A DNA stretch of 64,000 bases, taken from Candidatus Saccharimonadota bacterium (GTDB taxonomy: Bacteria > Patescibacteriota > Saccharimonadia > Saccharimonadales > Saccharimonadaceae). The position numbers were made by a program, and so were the translations under genes. Below are positions 25,855-33,147 of this stretch, one piece after another. Location: contig JAUCSD010000001.1 in NCBI GenBank assembly GCA_030445245.1, positions 1,100,241 through 1,164,240 of the forward strand, given 5' to 3'. Position 1 is the stretch's first letter. Each line of letters begins with the position of its first letter. The notes below the pieces were generated by a model, which ran no database searches, had not been told where the DNA came from, and saw nothing but the letters and a program-made list of their open reading frames with translations.

Positions 25855-27045
25855 ATGAAACAACACACTCGACAGTTTAAACAACAAGGAGTCGTTTCCC
25901 TTATCGTCGTTATTTTTGCAGCACTTCTCATGACCATTGTAACCGTTGGTTTTATTCAGCTCATGATTCGAGACCAACAGCAGGCTACGTCAAGTGATCT
26001 TTCGCAAAGTGCCTATGACTCAGCTCAAGCTGGTGTTGAGGACGCTAAGAGGCTGTTGCTGCTCGACCAGTCTTGTCGCAATGGTACCGCTGCGCCTTCG
26101 GTGAATTGTATTACTATTGAGAGTGCTCTTACACCCGCAGCAGGTCAGTCAGAGACTAGTTGTGATACGCTCTCAAAAGCTGGGATTGTGAACGGCAACA
26201 GTGATGAAACGATTATTCAACAGAGTGACGGGGATAATGCCTCGAAGCTTGATCAGGCCTATACCTGTGTAAAGGTTGTCGTTAATACGGATGACTATAA
26301 AGGACAAGTCGACGTTAATCAATCGGATATAGTTCCAATTACAGGGGCAAGTAATTTTGACAGCGTTGAGCTCAGCTGGTTTAGTCGTGATGATCTATCG
26401 AGTTCAATAACAAGTATGAATGTTGACTTCCCCTCAGCAGCCGGTGATGTGACATTGCCACCAGTTGGCACGACATGGAAACAAAGCAGTCCTGCACTTA
26501 TGCGAGCTCAGCTCATGCAACTTGGTGGTGGCTTTAAACTTACGGACTTTGACGATAGTAATAACGGTAAGAGTGATGCTAACACGCTCTTCTTGTATCC
26601 AACATCGACTGGTTTAACCCAAAAGGATTTCGCCCTTGATGGTCGCAAGAATAATCAGAACGCACCTCAACTCATCGATTGTAATACTAGCTTTACTCAA
26701 GGTGAGTACGCTTGCAAGGTTACCTTGAAGCTGCCAGATCCTATTGATGGAAACGTAGGTCAACGTAATGCCTACCTACGCCTGAGTGCTCTGTACAACG
26801 GTGCGCACTATAGCCTTAAGCTCAAGAATGGTGCATCAGATGTTAAATTCAGTGGCGTGCAACCTCAGGTTGATTCAACCGGTCGTGCAAATGACATGTT
26901 CCGTCGCGTTAAAGCCCGTATTGAGCTAAAGGGTGACTTCACGTATCCTGAAGCAGCAATTGATATGCAGGGTAATCTCTGTAAGAACTTTACGATTACT
27001 GATGCTGAAGATGGCTACTCCGGTAGCACTACCTGTACACCGTAA
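25855..27045 (+). CDS. PilX-like pilus-associated protein
   Basis: The 396-aa protein begins KQQG|VVSLIVVIFAALLMTIVTVGF, the hydrophobic helix typical of PilX/GspK-like proteins. These often lack the +5 Glu, as here. AQAGVEDAKRLLLL follows the helix, like the AQAG(I/V)E..A pattern of PilX. The large Asp/Asn/Ser-rich globular domain has several Cys pairs. As in GspK, a missing Glu+5 would suit the terminal tip position. It closes the pilus locus, 5 nt after the previous gene. Confidence 0.8.
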   Translation: MKQHTRQFKQQGVVSLIVVIFAALLMTIVTVGFIQLMIRDQQQATSSDLSQSAYDSAQAGVEDAKRLLLLDQSCRNGTAAPSVNCITIESALTPAAGQSETSCDTLSKAGIVNGNSDETIIQQSDGDNASKLDQAYTCVKVVVNTDDYKGQVDVNQSDIVPITGASNFDSVELSWFSRDDLSSSITSMNVDFPSAAGDVTLPPVGTTWKQSSPALMRAQLMQLGGGFKLTDFDDSNNGKSDANTLFLYPTSTGLTQKDFALDGRKNNQNAPQLIDCNTSFTQGEYACKVTLKLPDPIDGNVGQRNAYLRLSALYNGAHYSLKLKNGASDVKFSGVQPQVDSTGRANDMFRRVKARIELKGDFTYPEAAIDMQGNLCKNFTITDAEDGYSGSTTCTP

Positions 27046-27050
27046 TTTTG

Positions 27051-27965
27051 TTATTCAGTATCGCTGTGGAACTTTTCGTAGACTTCACGAAGATGTTCGT
27101 CGGTAACATGGGTATATACCTGAGTGGTACTAATGTTACTATGGCCGAGCATTGACTGGACGCTGCGAATGTCCGCACCGTTCATAAGTAAATCAGTTGC
27201 AAAGCTATGACGCATCGTATGTGGACTTACGTGTTTGGTGATGCCTGCGAGGCGAGCATATTTATTAATAATGCGCTGAATACTTCTTGATGTAAGCCGA
27301 CGATAATCACCACCATTACTCGAAACGTTATTGCGACTGTAACTGAGGAAAAGGGGAGGCAAGTTATCGAGTCGTGCGGATACGTAGTCATCAACGCGTT
27401 GAGCGGCGGCTTCACCGATAAAAACTGGTCGGTCTTTTTGGCCTTTACCTCTTACCATGAATTCTCGGCGTTTAGTGTTAACGTGATCACGATTAAGATT
27501 GGTCAACTCTGATACGCGTAGTCCGCTTGAAAAAAGTAGTTCAATGATTGCTCGGTCGCGTAGACCATGCTCGCTATCGAGGGGAATTGTATCGAGCATA
27601 CGAGCAACCTCGTCGTAGTGAAGAAATGTAACTTGTTTGCGTGAGACTTTCGGAAGATCGATTTTCTCTGGACTTAGGCTCGGAATGTCACGTTTTGAGA
27701 GGTAGGTTAGGAAACCGCGTAGAGCAATAAGGTGATAACTTTGGGTGATAATAGCTAATTCGCCCTCTTGGTCATTCTTAAAGCGATTTAACCATAGTCT
27801 GTACTTGCGGATGACCTCAGTAGTGATTTTATCAACGGTCATGTTATCAGTGAACTGCACGAAACGCTCAAGATAAAGCGTATAGTTTTCAGCGGTTTTG
27901 GCTGAGCGGCCACCCTCTACCTCAAGATGCTCGACATAATCTAAGATTAACTCGCTGATATACAT
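27051..27965 (-). CDS. xerD: Tyrosine recombinase XerC/XerD
   Basis: This site-specific recombinase would resolve chromosome dimers together with FtsK. It has an N-terminal SAM-like core-binding domain (VEGGRSAKTAENYTLYLERF) and a catalytic domain with Arg in GLRDRAIIELLFSSGLRVSEL. The HTMRHSFATDLL box and GHSNISTTQVYTHV with the nucleophile Tyr follow. The ATG at 27965 is preferred, since TATGCT ends 6 nt upstream on the minus strand; an in-frame ATG at 27995 is possible. It is convergent with the pilus locus, 5 nt away. Confidence 0.9.
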   Translation of the reverse strand: MYISELILDYVEHLEVEGGRSAKTAENYTLYLERFVQFTDNMTVDKITTEVIRKYRLWLNRFKNDQEGELAIITQSYHLIALRGFLTYLSKRDIPSLSPEKIDLPKVSRKQVTFLHYDEVARMLDTIPLDSEHGLRDRAIIELLFSSGLRVSELTNLNRDHVNTKRREFMVRGKGQKDRPVFIGEAAAQRVDDYVSARLDNLPPLFLSYSRNNVSSNGGDYRRLTSRSIQRIINKYARLAGITKHVSPHTMRHSFATDLLMNGADIRSVQSMLGHSNISTTQVYTHVTDEHLREVYEKFHSDTE

Positions 27966-28034
27966 ATACTTAGCATAGCGTAGATTGTGCGACATTGGTA
28001 TAATAAACGAAGTTGATAAAAAGTAAGGAGAAAT

Positions 28035-28547
28035 ATGAGTTCAGATAATAGTGTACAGAAGACTTTAGTACTTTTTAAACCTGACACAGTCCAGCGTGGA
28101 CTTGTTGGTGAGATTTTAACTCGTTTTGAACGAGTCGGACTTAAGATTGTTGCAACTAAAATGATTGCACCAAACAAGGATCATTATTATCAACACTACG
28201 AGGGAATTGGCCAAATGATTACTCGTCGTGGTGAACAAGCGTTCGACGTTACGCTTAACATGATGATCGAAGGACCAGTTATTGCTATGGTGTTTGAAGG
28301 TGTCGAAGCGGTCGCACTTGTTCGTAAACTTGTTGGTACAACTGAACCAAAATCTGCATTGCCTGGCACAATTCGTGGTGATTTCTCACACATGAGCTTC
28401 GGATATGCTGATGATGCAAAGAAGGGTATCCCAAACCTTATTCATGCATCAGGTGATCCTGAAGAAGCAGTTAAGGAAATTGCTCATTGGTTTAAAGAAG
28501 ATGAGATCTATAGTTACGAAGTACTTCATGAGAAGTTTACTCGTTAG
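28035..28547 (+). CDS. ndk: Nucleoside diphosphate kinase
   Basis: This enzyme balances NTP pools by phosphate transfer through a catalytic histidine. The 170-aa protein shows QKTLVLFKPDTVQRGLVGEI at the N-terminus and RGDFSHMSFGYADDA. The active-site His lies in PNLIHASGDPEEA, the family's N-x-x-H-xSD motif. It is slightly longer than the usual ~140-150 aa, with additions near the His segment. A leader with AAGGAG and a TATAAT upstream are present, and a terminator follows. Confidence 0.95.
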   Translation: MSSDNSVQKTLVLFKPDTVQRGLVGEILTRFERVGLKIVATKMIAPNKDHYYQHYEGIGQMITRRGEQAFDVTLNMMIEGPVIAMVFEGVEAVALVRKLVGTTEPKSALPGTIRGDFSHMSFGYADDAKKGIPNLIHASGDPEEAVKEIAHWFKEDEIYSYEVLHEKFTR

Positions 28548-28568
28548 TTAATAGGTGAATCTTGTTTA

Positions 28569-28596
28569 AAGAGCAGCTCCCTGGGGCTGCTCTTTT
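28569..28596 (+). terminator. Intrinsic terminator after ndk
   Basis: Arms AGAGCAGC and GCTGCTCT with a short loop and a TTTT tail. Confidence 0.8.
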
Positions 28597-28620
28597 CATG
28601 GTACAATAAGCCTAGGCTGA

Positions 28621-28697
28621 GCCTCGGTAGCTCAACTGGATAGAGCAATTCCGTCCTAAGGAAAAGGTTGCAGGTTCGACTCCTGCCCGGGGCACCA
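28621..28697 (+). tRNA. tRNA-Arg (CCT)
   Basis: The acceptor GCCTCGG pairs with CCGGGGC. The D-arm, anticodon loop GTCCTAA (anticodon CCT, codon AGG), T-arm GCAGG-TTCGACT-CCTGC and encoded CCA are all present. The pair at 27-43 is A-A, a small irregularity. The extended -10 TGG-TACAAT lies about 19 nt upstream. The 3' end is only 7 nt before the next ATG. Confidence 0.93.
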
Positions 28698-28704
28698 TAA
28701 AATT

Positions 28705-29247
28705 ATGAAAAAACAGCAAAAAGTAGAAGAACCAGAGCTCGATTTCGACGGTCAACGTGACGGCGAAGAGCTTTTGTTTGTGTTTCGGCGCCATATGATT
28801 GCCATGCGTAAAGGATTTTACTTATTGTTGATCCCATTTGCTGTCTTATCAATTCCGCCACTTATTTGGCAGACCAATCTTGAACTATTTTTACTACCTG
28901 TTGCCGGTCTGCTAATCGGTCTACTACTATTCTCGTATCATTTTATTATGTGGTATTTTACGGTCTATATCGTAACTGATCAACGTCTACGACAGATTAC
29001 ACAGCGTGGTTTTTTTGGTAAGGACGTCGTGGAACTTCGATTGTCAAAGATCCAAAACATAAGCTATAATATACCAGGGTTTAGTGGAGAAATTTTTGGG
29101 TTTGGTACAATCGTTATCCAAACGTTTGTCGGTGATCTTGTCATCAACAAAGTGGAACATCCAGATAAAATTTACAATAAATTACAAGATGCCGTTACGG
29201 CTGCATTAGCGAATCAACAGGGAGATTATGAAGAAACTACAGTTTAA
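28705..29247 (+). CDS. Membrane protein with bacterial PH domain
   Basis: The 180-aa protein has two adjacent membrane segments (about residues 39-58 and 64-90) followed by a YdbS/YdbT-type PH domain. That domain contains VTDQRLRQITQRGFFGKDVVELRLSKIQNI and FGFGTIVIQTFVGD. The function of this family is unknown; membrane or envelope stress roles are proposed. It starts 7 nt after a tRNA 3' end with no ribosome site, so tRNA 3' processing would yield a nearly leaderless mRNA. It overlaps the next gene by 20 nt. Confidence 0.82.
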   Translation: MKKQQKVEEPELDFDGQRDGEELLFVFRRHMIAMRKGFYLLLIPFAVLSIPPLIWQTNLELFLLPVAGLLIGLLLFSYHFIMWYFTVYIVTDQRLRQITQRGFFGKDVVELRLSKIQNISYNIPGFSGEIFGFGTIVIQTFVGDLVINKVEHPDKIYNKLQDAVTAALANQQGDYEETTV

Positions 29248-30286
29248 AAGACGCGATCAAGGCAAAAAGGCTATTCCGACGCGTATTACGAACGAGACTG
29301 TTGCCGAGCACCGTGAACGAATCTTGGCTGGTGGCCGCCGATTTAAATACCCAATGCAATATGCTCGTCACCGTCTTGTGTTTAACACGGTTATTATTAC
29401 AATTTCCGCACTCTTAATTATTGTTCTTGTGAGCTGGTGGCAGCTATATCTCGTACAGAATACGAGTACTTTCTTTTATCGCATAACGCGTGTCGTTCCT
29501 GTTCCTATCGCCTCTGTTGATGGTGAGTCGGTTCGCTACAGTGACTACCTGATGTACTTCAACAGTTCCGCACACTATCTTGAGCAAAGTGAGCAAATCA
29601 ATCTTCAGAGTGAAGATGGCAAGCGTCAGCTTGATTACATTAAGCGTAAATCAATGGATACCGTTCTCAGTGACACCTATGCAGCTAAACTAGCGCGTGA
29701 GCTCAATGTTAGTGTTGATAGCTCACGAGTAGATGAGGTGATCAACAATGATCGTTCGACGGCCAATGGCCGTATCTCGCAGGAAACCTATGATGCTTCC
29801 GCACTCAGTATTCTTGGGTGGGCGGCTGATGAGTATCGTCTGGACGCAAAAAGTAAACTTATTCGACAAGATGTTTCATACGCTATTGATACAGTAGCGA
29901 AGAAAAAAGCTGATCAGGCGGCAGAGCTCGTTAAGGTACCTGATGCCGATCTTGATAAGATCGCTGTTGTACTTGGCGGAGATGGTAACGCAAAAACGAC
30001 CGTCGGTGTTTCGGGTCTTGTACCTCGAACAAACCGTGACGGAGGTCTCAGTACTGCAGCAGTTAAGCTCGAAAAGGGTCAAGTGTCTCCCGTTATCAAA
30101 ACAACAACGGGTGACGGATACTACTTCGTAAAGCTTATTGAGAAAAATGATACCCAGGTGAGCTATGCATATCTCCGTATCCCACTCACTGCCTTCAATG
30201 AGAAGCTCGCACTGGTGAAAAAAGAAGGCAAAGTTCATGAGTATATCAAAGTCCCAGCTGTTGATGAACAAACAACAGTACAGTAA
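29228..30286 (+). CDS. Membrane-anchored peptidyl-prolyl isomerase (SurA/PrsA type)
   Basis: This is a predicted extracytoplasmic foldase for secreted proteins. The 352-aa protein has a basic cytoplasmic tail (1-50), one membrane segment (about 51-74), a SurA-N-like chaperone region (IASVDGESVRYSDYLMYFN) and a parvulin-like C-terminus. The isomerase strand is TTTGDGYYFVKLIEKNDTQVSYAYLRI. It overlaps the PH-domain gene by 20 nt, so the two are translated together. Secreted pilins and Cys-rich surface proteins encoded nearby are plausible clients. Confidence 0.8.
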   Translation: MKKLQFKRRDQGKKAIPTRITNETVAEHRERILAGGRRFKYPMQYARHRLVFNTVIITISALLIIVLVSWWQLYLVQNTSTFFYRITRVVPVPIASVDGESVRYSDYLMYFNSSAHYLEQSEQINLQSEDGKRQLDYIKRKSMDTVLSDTYAAKLARELNVSVDSSRVDEVINNDRSTANGRISQETYDASALSILGWAADEYRLDAKSKLIRQDVSYAIDTVAKKKADQAAELVKVPDADLDKIAVVLGGDGNAKTTVGVSGLVPRTNRDGGLSTAAVKLEKGQVSPVIKTTTGDGYYFVKLIEKNDTQVSYAYLRIPLTAFNEKLALVKKEGKVHEYIKVPAVDEQTTVQ

Positions 30287-30314
30287 GTTTTAAAATAAAA
30301 AAGGAGCTACCTAT

Positions 30315-30911
30315 ATGTATACACTACCAGGGTTAACATACGGATATGACCAACTCGGTGACTATATTAGTGCCGACATTATGAAGTTGCATCACGATAA
30401 GCATCATCAAACATACGTCGATAAGCTAAATGCAGCAATTGATGCCGCGCCAGCGTTAAGAGAACGTCCACTTGAAAGTCTTCTGACTGACATATCTGCC
30501 TTGCCGGAGTCTGTCCAGACAGCAATACGTAACCAGGGTGGAGGCCACTATAACCACACGTTGTTTTGGCAGTGGATGTCACCTGATGGTGGCGGTGAGC
30601 CAACAGGGGAGCTAGCTGATAAAATTAACGCCAAATACGGCAATTTTCAAGGCTTCGTAGACGAATTTACAACTAAGTCGCTAGGTGTCTTTGGAAGCGG
30701 TTGGGCCTGGCTCCAGCCGAACATGGATATAATTACAACACCAAACCAAGATAGTCCGATTATGCAGGGACTTGAAGCACCACTTCTCGGGTTGGATGTA
30801 TGGGAACACGCGTATTATCTTGATTATAAGAACAAACGGGATGACTATGTGAAAGCATGGTGGAATGTAGTGAACTGGGACTTTGTTGAACAACGGTATA
30901 AGGCAAAGTAA
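30315..30911 (+). CDS. sodA: Superoxide dismutase, Fe/Mn type
   Basis: This enzyme removes superoxide. The 198-aa protein has metal ligands in the usual places: His in MKLHHDKHHQTYVDKL, His in GGGHYNHTLFW, and Asp and His in DVWEHAYYLDYKN. GLEAPLLGLDVWEHAYY matches the family signature DxWEHAYY. Fe versus Mn use cannot be fixed by eye. There is no signal peptide, so it is cytoplasmic. AAAAAAGGAG precedes the start. It is followed after 5 nt by a DoxX-like gene. Confidence 0.95.
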   Translation: MYTLPGLTYGYDQLGDYISADIMKLHHDKHHQTYVDKLNAAIDAAPALRERPLESLLTDISALPESVQTAIRNQGGGHYNHTLFWQWMSPDGGGEPTGELADKINAKYGNFQGFVDEFTTKSLGVFGSGWAWLQPNMDIITTPNQDSPIMQGLEAPLLGLDVWEHAYYLDYKNKRDDYVKAWWNVVNWDFVEQRYKAK

Positions 30912-30916
30912 TTCTA

Positions 30917-31363
30917 GTGAATGTACGTACAGTTGATCGGACAGTTATTGATTTATTCCGTCGAATGTTCTTGCCGTTTGCCCGTATTGCTTTATTCGTA
31001 GTGTTCTTCTGGTTTGGCATACTTAAGGTGTTCGACCTTAGTCCGGCTAGTCCGCTGGCTGAAGCACTGACAGCTCAAACGGTTGGGTTACAGTATTTCG
31101 ATATATTGTTCAAAGGTCTTTCACTGATTGAATGCCTCATCGGTATCCTATTTCTTGTTCCAAAGGCTACTCGAATTGTAATTCCATTGCTTCTTATACA
31201 TATGGCCGTTGTTTCAGCGCCATTAGTACTCGTGCCATCTCACGTATGGACTGGCTTTTTAGTTCCAACACTGGAAGGGCAGTACATAATCAAGAATCTG
31301 GTGATTGTCGCCGTCGCAATAGGTATTGCAGCGCAGACGAAACCGCTAACGACTAAAAAGTGA
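30917..31363 (+). CDS. DoxX-like small membrane protein
   Basis: The 148-aa protein has four membrane segments. It begins with a basic helix (LFRRMFLPFARIALFVVFFWFGILKVF), as in DoxX/DUF417-like proteins, which are linked to membrane redox or oxidative stress. The start is GTG at 30917, 5 nt after sodA, so the two genes are probably one operon. A long imperfect hairpin follows the stop. Confidence 0.75.
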   Translation: MNVRTVDRTVIDLFRRMFLPFARIALFVVFFWFGILKVFDLSPASPLAEALTAQTVGLQYFDILFKGLSLIECLIGILFLVPKATRIVIPLLLIHMAVVSAPLVLVPSHVWTGFLVPTLEGQYIIKNLVIVAVAIGIAAQTKPLTTKK

Positions 31364-31366
31364 AAA

Positions 31367-31428
31367 CGCCTCCCCCTCGGCGTCTCCATCTCATTAGATA
31401 AAGAGTAGGCGTGACCGAGAAGGAGGCG
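31367..31428 (+). terminator. Long imperfect inverted repeat after the DoxX-like gene
   Basis: CGCCTCC-x2-CTCGG-x-CG on the left pairs with CG-x-CCGAG-x2-GGAGGCG on the right around an AT-rich loop. It stands between two convergent genes and may terminate both; there is no T-tract. Confidence 0.5.
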
Positions 31429-31463
31429 AGCGTATGCCTATCGATTTGTAGAGTTGGCCTCCC

Positions 31464-31811
31464 TCAGTTAGCGGTGTCGATTCGTCCTTGGAGTTGCTGG
31501 ACGGAGACGCCGAGTTCTTCCGCCATTGACTGGAACAGGGCCATGTATTTGATCCGAGCCCTTGTCCTGCCACGAGGAAATTCGTCACAGAACTCGATGA
31601 GCGCGTTCACGCGTTTTGCGGCGTAGGTCAGCCGCGCGTTGAGCTTGGCCTTGTTTCCTGGCGTTTGTAACGTCGGATACTGCCTCGCCTCACGGTAGAG
31701 GTCTTGGATGTATACCGCTGTTGCGTAAATCCGTCCGGCACGATTTGTGACGTCACCGTCGAGTCCACCGGGATGTCGATTGATGAGCGTCTGCACTTGA
31801 CCGATTGTCAT
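31464..31811 (-). CDS. Orphan hypothetical protein, 115 aa
   Basis: The family is not recognised. The product is helical and Arg/Ala/Leu-rich (TYAAKRVNALIEFCDEFPRGRTRARIKY, then LFQSMAEELGVSVQQLQGRI), with no membrane span. A GGGG run lies 7 nt before the ATG. Base composition is more GC-rich than the neighbours. Like the orphan at 1.6 kb it sits next to a GC-rich hairpin and has no operon partner. A coding function is likely but not certain. Confidence 0.55.
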   Translation of the reverse strand: MTIGQVQTLINRHPGGLDGDVTNRAGRIYATAVYIQDLYREARQYPTLQTPGNKAKLNARLTYAAKRVNALIEFCDEFPRGRTRARIKYMALFQSMAEELGVSVQQLQGRIDTAN

Positions 31812-31886
31812 TCGGTGCCCCTACTAATCGATGTACATGACTAAATAACAGTAATATAAACTATATAAACCAGTCAACGGGATAGA

Positions 31887-32333
31887 TTAGAAGGTTTTAC
31901 GTAAAACGACAACATCTTGAATTTTATAACCACGATCACCATACATTTTTAATGCATCGTTTCGTGTGGTTTTTGAAGTTAGGTTAAGTTGTCTCTCTGG
32001 CTTGCATGACCTGCTTGCTTCTTCGATCATGTCCAAGAGATGACTTGCAATACCGAGCCGACGATACTCACTATCTACTACAACATCCTCGATCCAGTCT
32101 TTCTGGCCAACGAGCATGACAACTTTACATAGCAGTGCAACGCCAACGACTCGCTCCGCATCGAATGCCGCAAACAGTCGTGTGCCGCTTTTGAACAGAT
32201 GGTCGAGGTATTCATGTGTGAGTGGGAGCGGTTTAGAAGTAAGTTGAGGCTGCAGGTGGTTGAGGTTACTGATTATCTGAGGTGTAATTTCTTCTTGTGT
32301 TAATTCCGCGTAGTGAAGGACTGAACTTGGCAT
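31887..32333 (-). CDS. GNAT-family N-acetyltransferase
   Basis: The ~148-aa protein has the GNAT fold: a substrate-proximal helix and strand (RLFAAFDAERVVGVALLCK), then VVDSEYRRLGIASHLLDMIEEA, the R/Q-x-x-G-x-A acetyl-CoA loop. SKTTRNDALKMYGDRGYKIQ is the final GNAT segment. The substrate is unknown. The ATG at 32333 has AAGGA about 10 nt upstream; 32342 is a close in-frame alternative. The open frame continues upstream into tRNA-Asp, which cannot be coding. Confidence 0.83.
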   Translation of the reverse strand: MPSSVLHYAELTQEEITPQIISNLNHLQPQLTSKPLPLTHEYLDHLFKSGTRLFAAFDAERVVGVALLCKVVMLVGQKDWIEDVVVDSEYRRLGIASHLLDMIEEASRSCKPERQLNLTSKTTRNDALKMYGDRGYKIQDVVVLRKTF

Positions 32334-32413
32334 AACTGTCATTTCCTTTTTATGTGTGTTTTTAGTATACATAAAAAAGAAAGACCCGTATGGGTCTTTC
32401 TTTAATAATTTCA

Positions 32414-32489
32414 TGGCGCGCTCGACCGGATTTGAACCGGCGATCTCCTCCGTGACAGGGAGGCGTGATAACCACTTCACTACGAGCGC
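32414..32489 (-). tRNA. tRNA-Asp (GTC)
   Basis: On the minus strand the acceptor GCGCTCG pairs with CGAGCGC. The anticodon arm CCTCC-CTGTCAC-GGAGG gives GTC, the T-arm is GCCGG-TTCAAAT-CCGGT, and a G discriminator and CCA are encoded. It lies upstream of the GNAT gene on the same strand. Confidence 0.95.
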
Positions 32490-32599
32490 ATAGGCATTTC
32501 AGCTTCCAACATGATAGCAGTTTTCCCCCTGTAGTGCAACAGGGAAGGACCATTTATTTTCCCACTCTGCAATGCTATAATGACAAGGATCCCAACTGT

Positions 32600-32675
32600 G
32601 CCGCTGTAGCTCAGCTGGTAGAGCGGCGCTTTCGTAAAGCGTAGGTCTCCGGTTCAAATCCGGACAGCGGCTCCA
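32600..32675 (+). tRNA. tRNA-Thr (CGT)
   Basis: Acceptor GCCGCTG/CAGCGGC, anticodon loop TTCGTAA (CGT, codon ACG), T-arm with TTCAAAT, discriminator T and encoded CCA. TGC-TATAAT lies about 22 nt upstream. The U discriminator is relevant to the T-box before thrS. Confidence 0.95.
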
Positions 32676-32686
32676 CGAGAAGCTAT

Positions 32687-32761
32687 GCGGGTATCGTATA
32701 GTGGTTAATATGCAACCTTCCCAAGGTTGAGAGCAGAGTTCGATTCTCTGTACCCGCACCA
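32687..32761 (+). tRNA. tRNA-Gly (CCC)
   Basis: Acceptor GCGGGTA/TACCCGC, anticodon arm CAACC-TTCCCAA-GGTTG (CCC, codon GGG), T-arm with TTCGATT, CCA encoded. It is 11 nt after tRNA-Thr and 8 nt before the next ATG, so the three are probably one transcript. Confidence 0.95.
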
Positions 32762-32769
32762 GGTTATAT

Positions 32770-33144
32770 ATGAAATTAAATCTTATCAATTCTATCAAAC
32801 CAATTCTTGCAGATCGCCTCATGGCGATACTCATGATTCTACTTATTCTTATATGTTTGGCATATTGTATATATGTTGGTGTGTCATTGCGCCCTAGTGA
32901 CCTGCAAGTAGCGGTTCACTATAGTGCCTACGGCGAGACAAGCTTTTACCGAGACAAATGGTATTACCTTATTACCTTCATTGTCTTTGGTATTATGCTC
33001 GCCGTGATGCACACTGCGTTAGTGGCTAAGATATATCTTCAAGGTCATCGTCAACTCGCTCTTTTGTTTGCTTGGTTGAGTCTACTTCTTATAGTTATTG
33101 CCTGGTTTATGACCTGGGCTGTTCTGAAGGTCGCTTTTCTATAA
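32770..33144 (+). CDS. Small four-span membrane protein, 124 aa
   Basis: The family is not named. There are about three or four hydrophobic segments (residues 16-40, 65-88, 98-122), with a polar loop containing LRPSDLQVAVHYSAYGETSFYRDKWYY. It starts 8 nt after tRNA-Gly with no ribosome site and ends 3 nt before the glycosyltransferase gene, so it probably works with that enzyme. Confidence 0.7.
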   Translation: MKLNLINSIKPILADRLMAILMILLILICLAYCIYVGVSLRPSDLQVAVHYSAYGETSFYRDKWYYLITFIVFGIMLAVMHTALVAKIYLQGHRQLALLFAWLSLLLIVIAWFMTWAVLKVAFL

Positions 33145-33147
33145 TTT

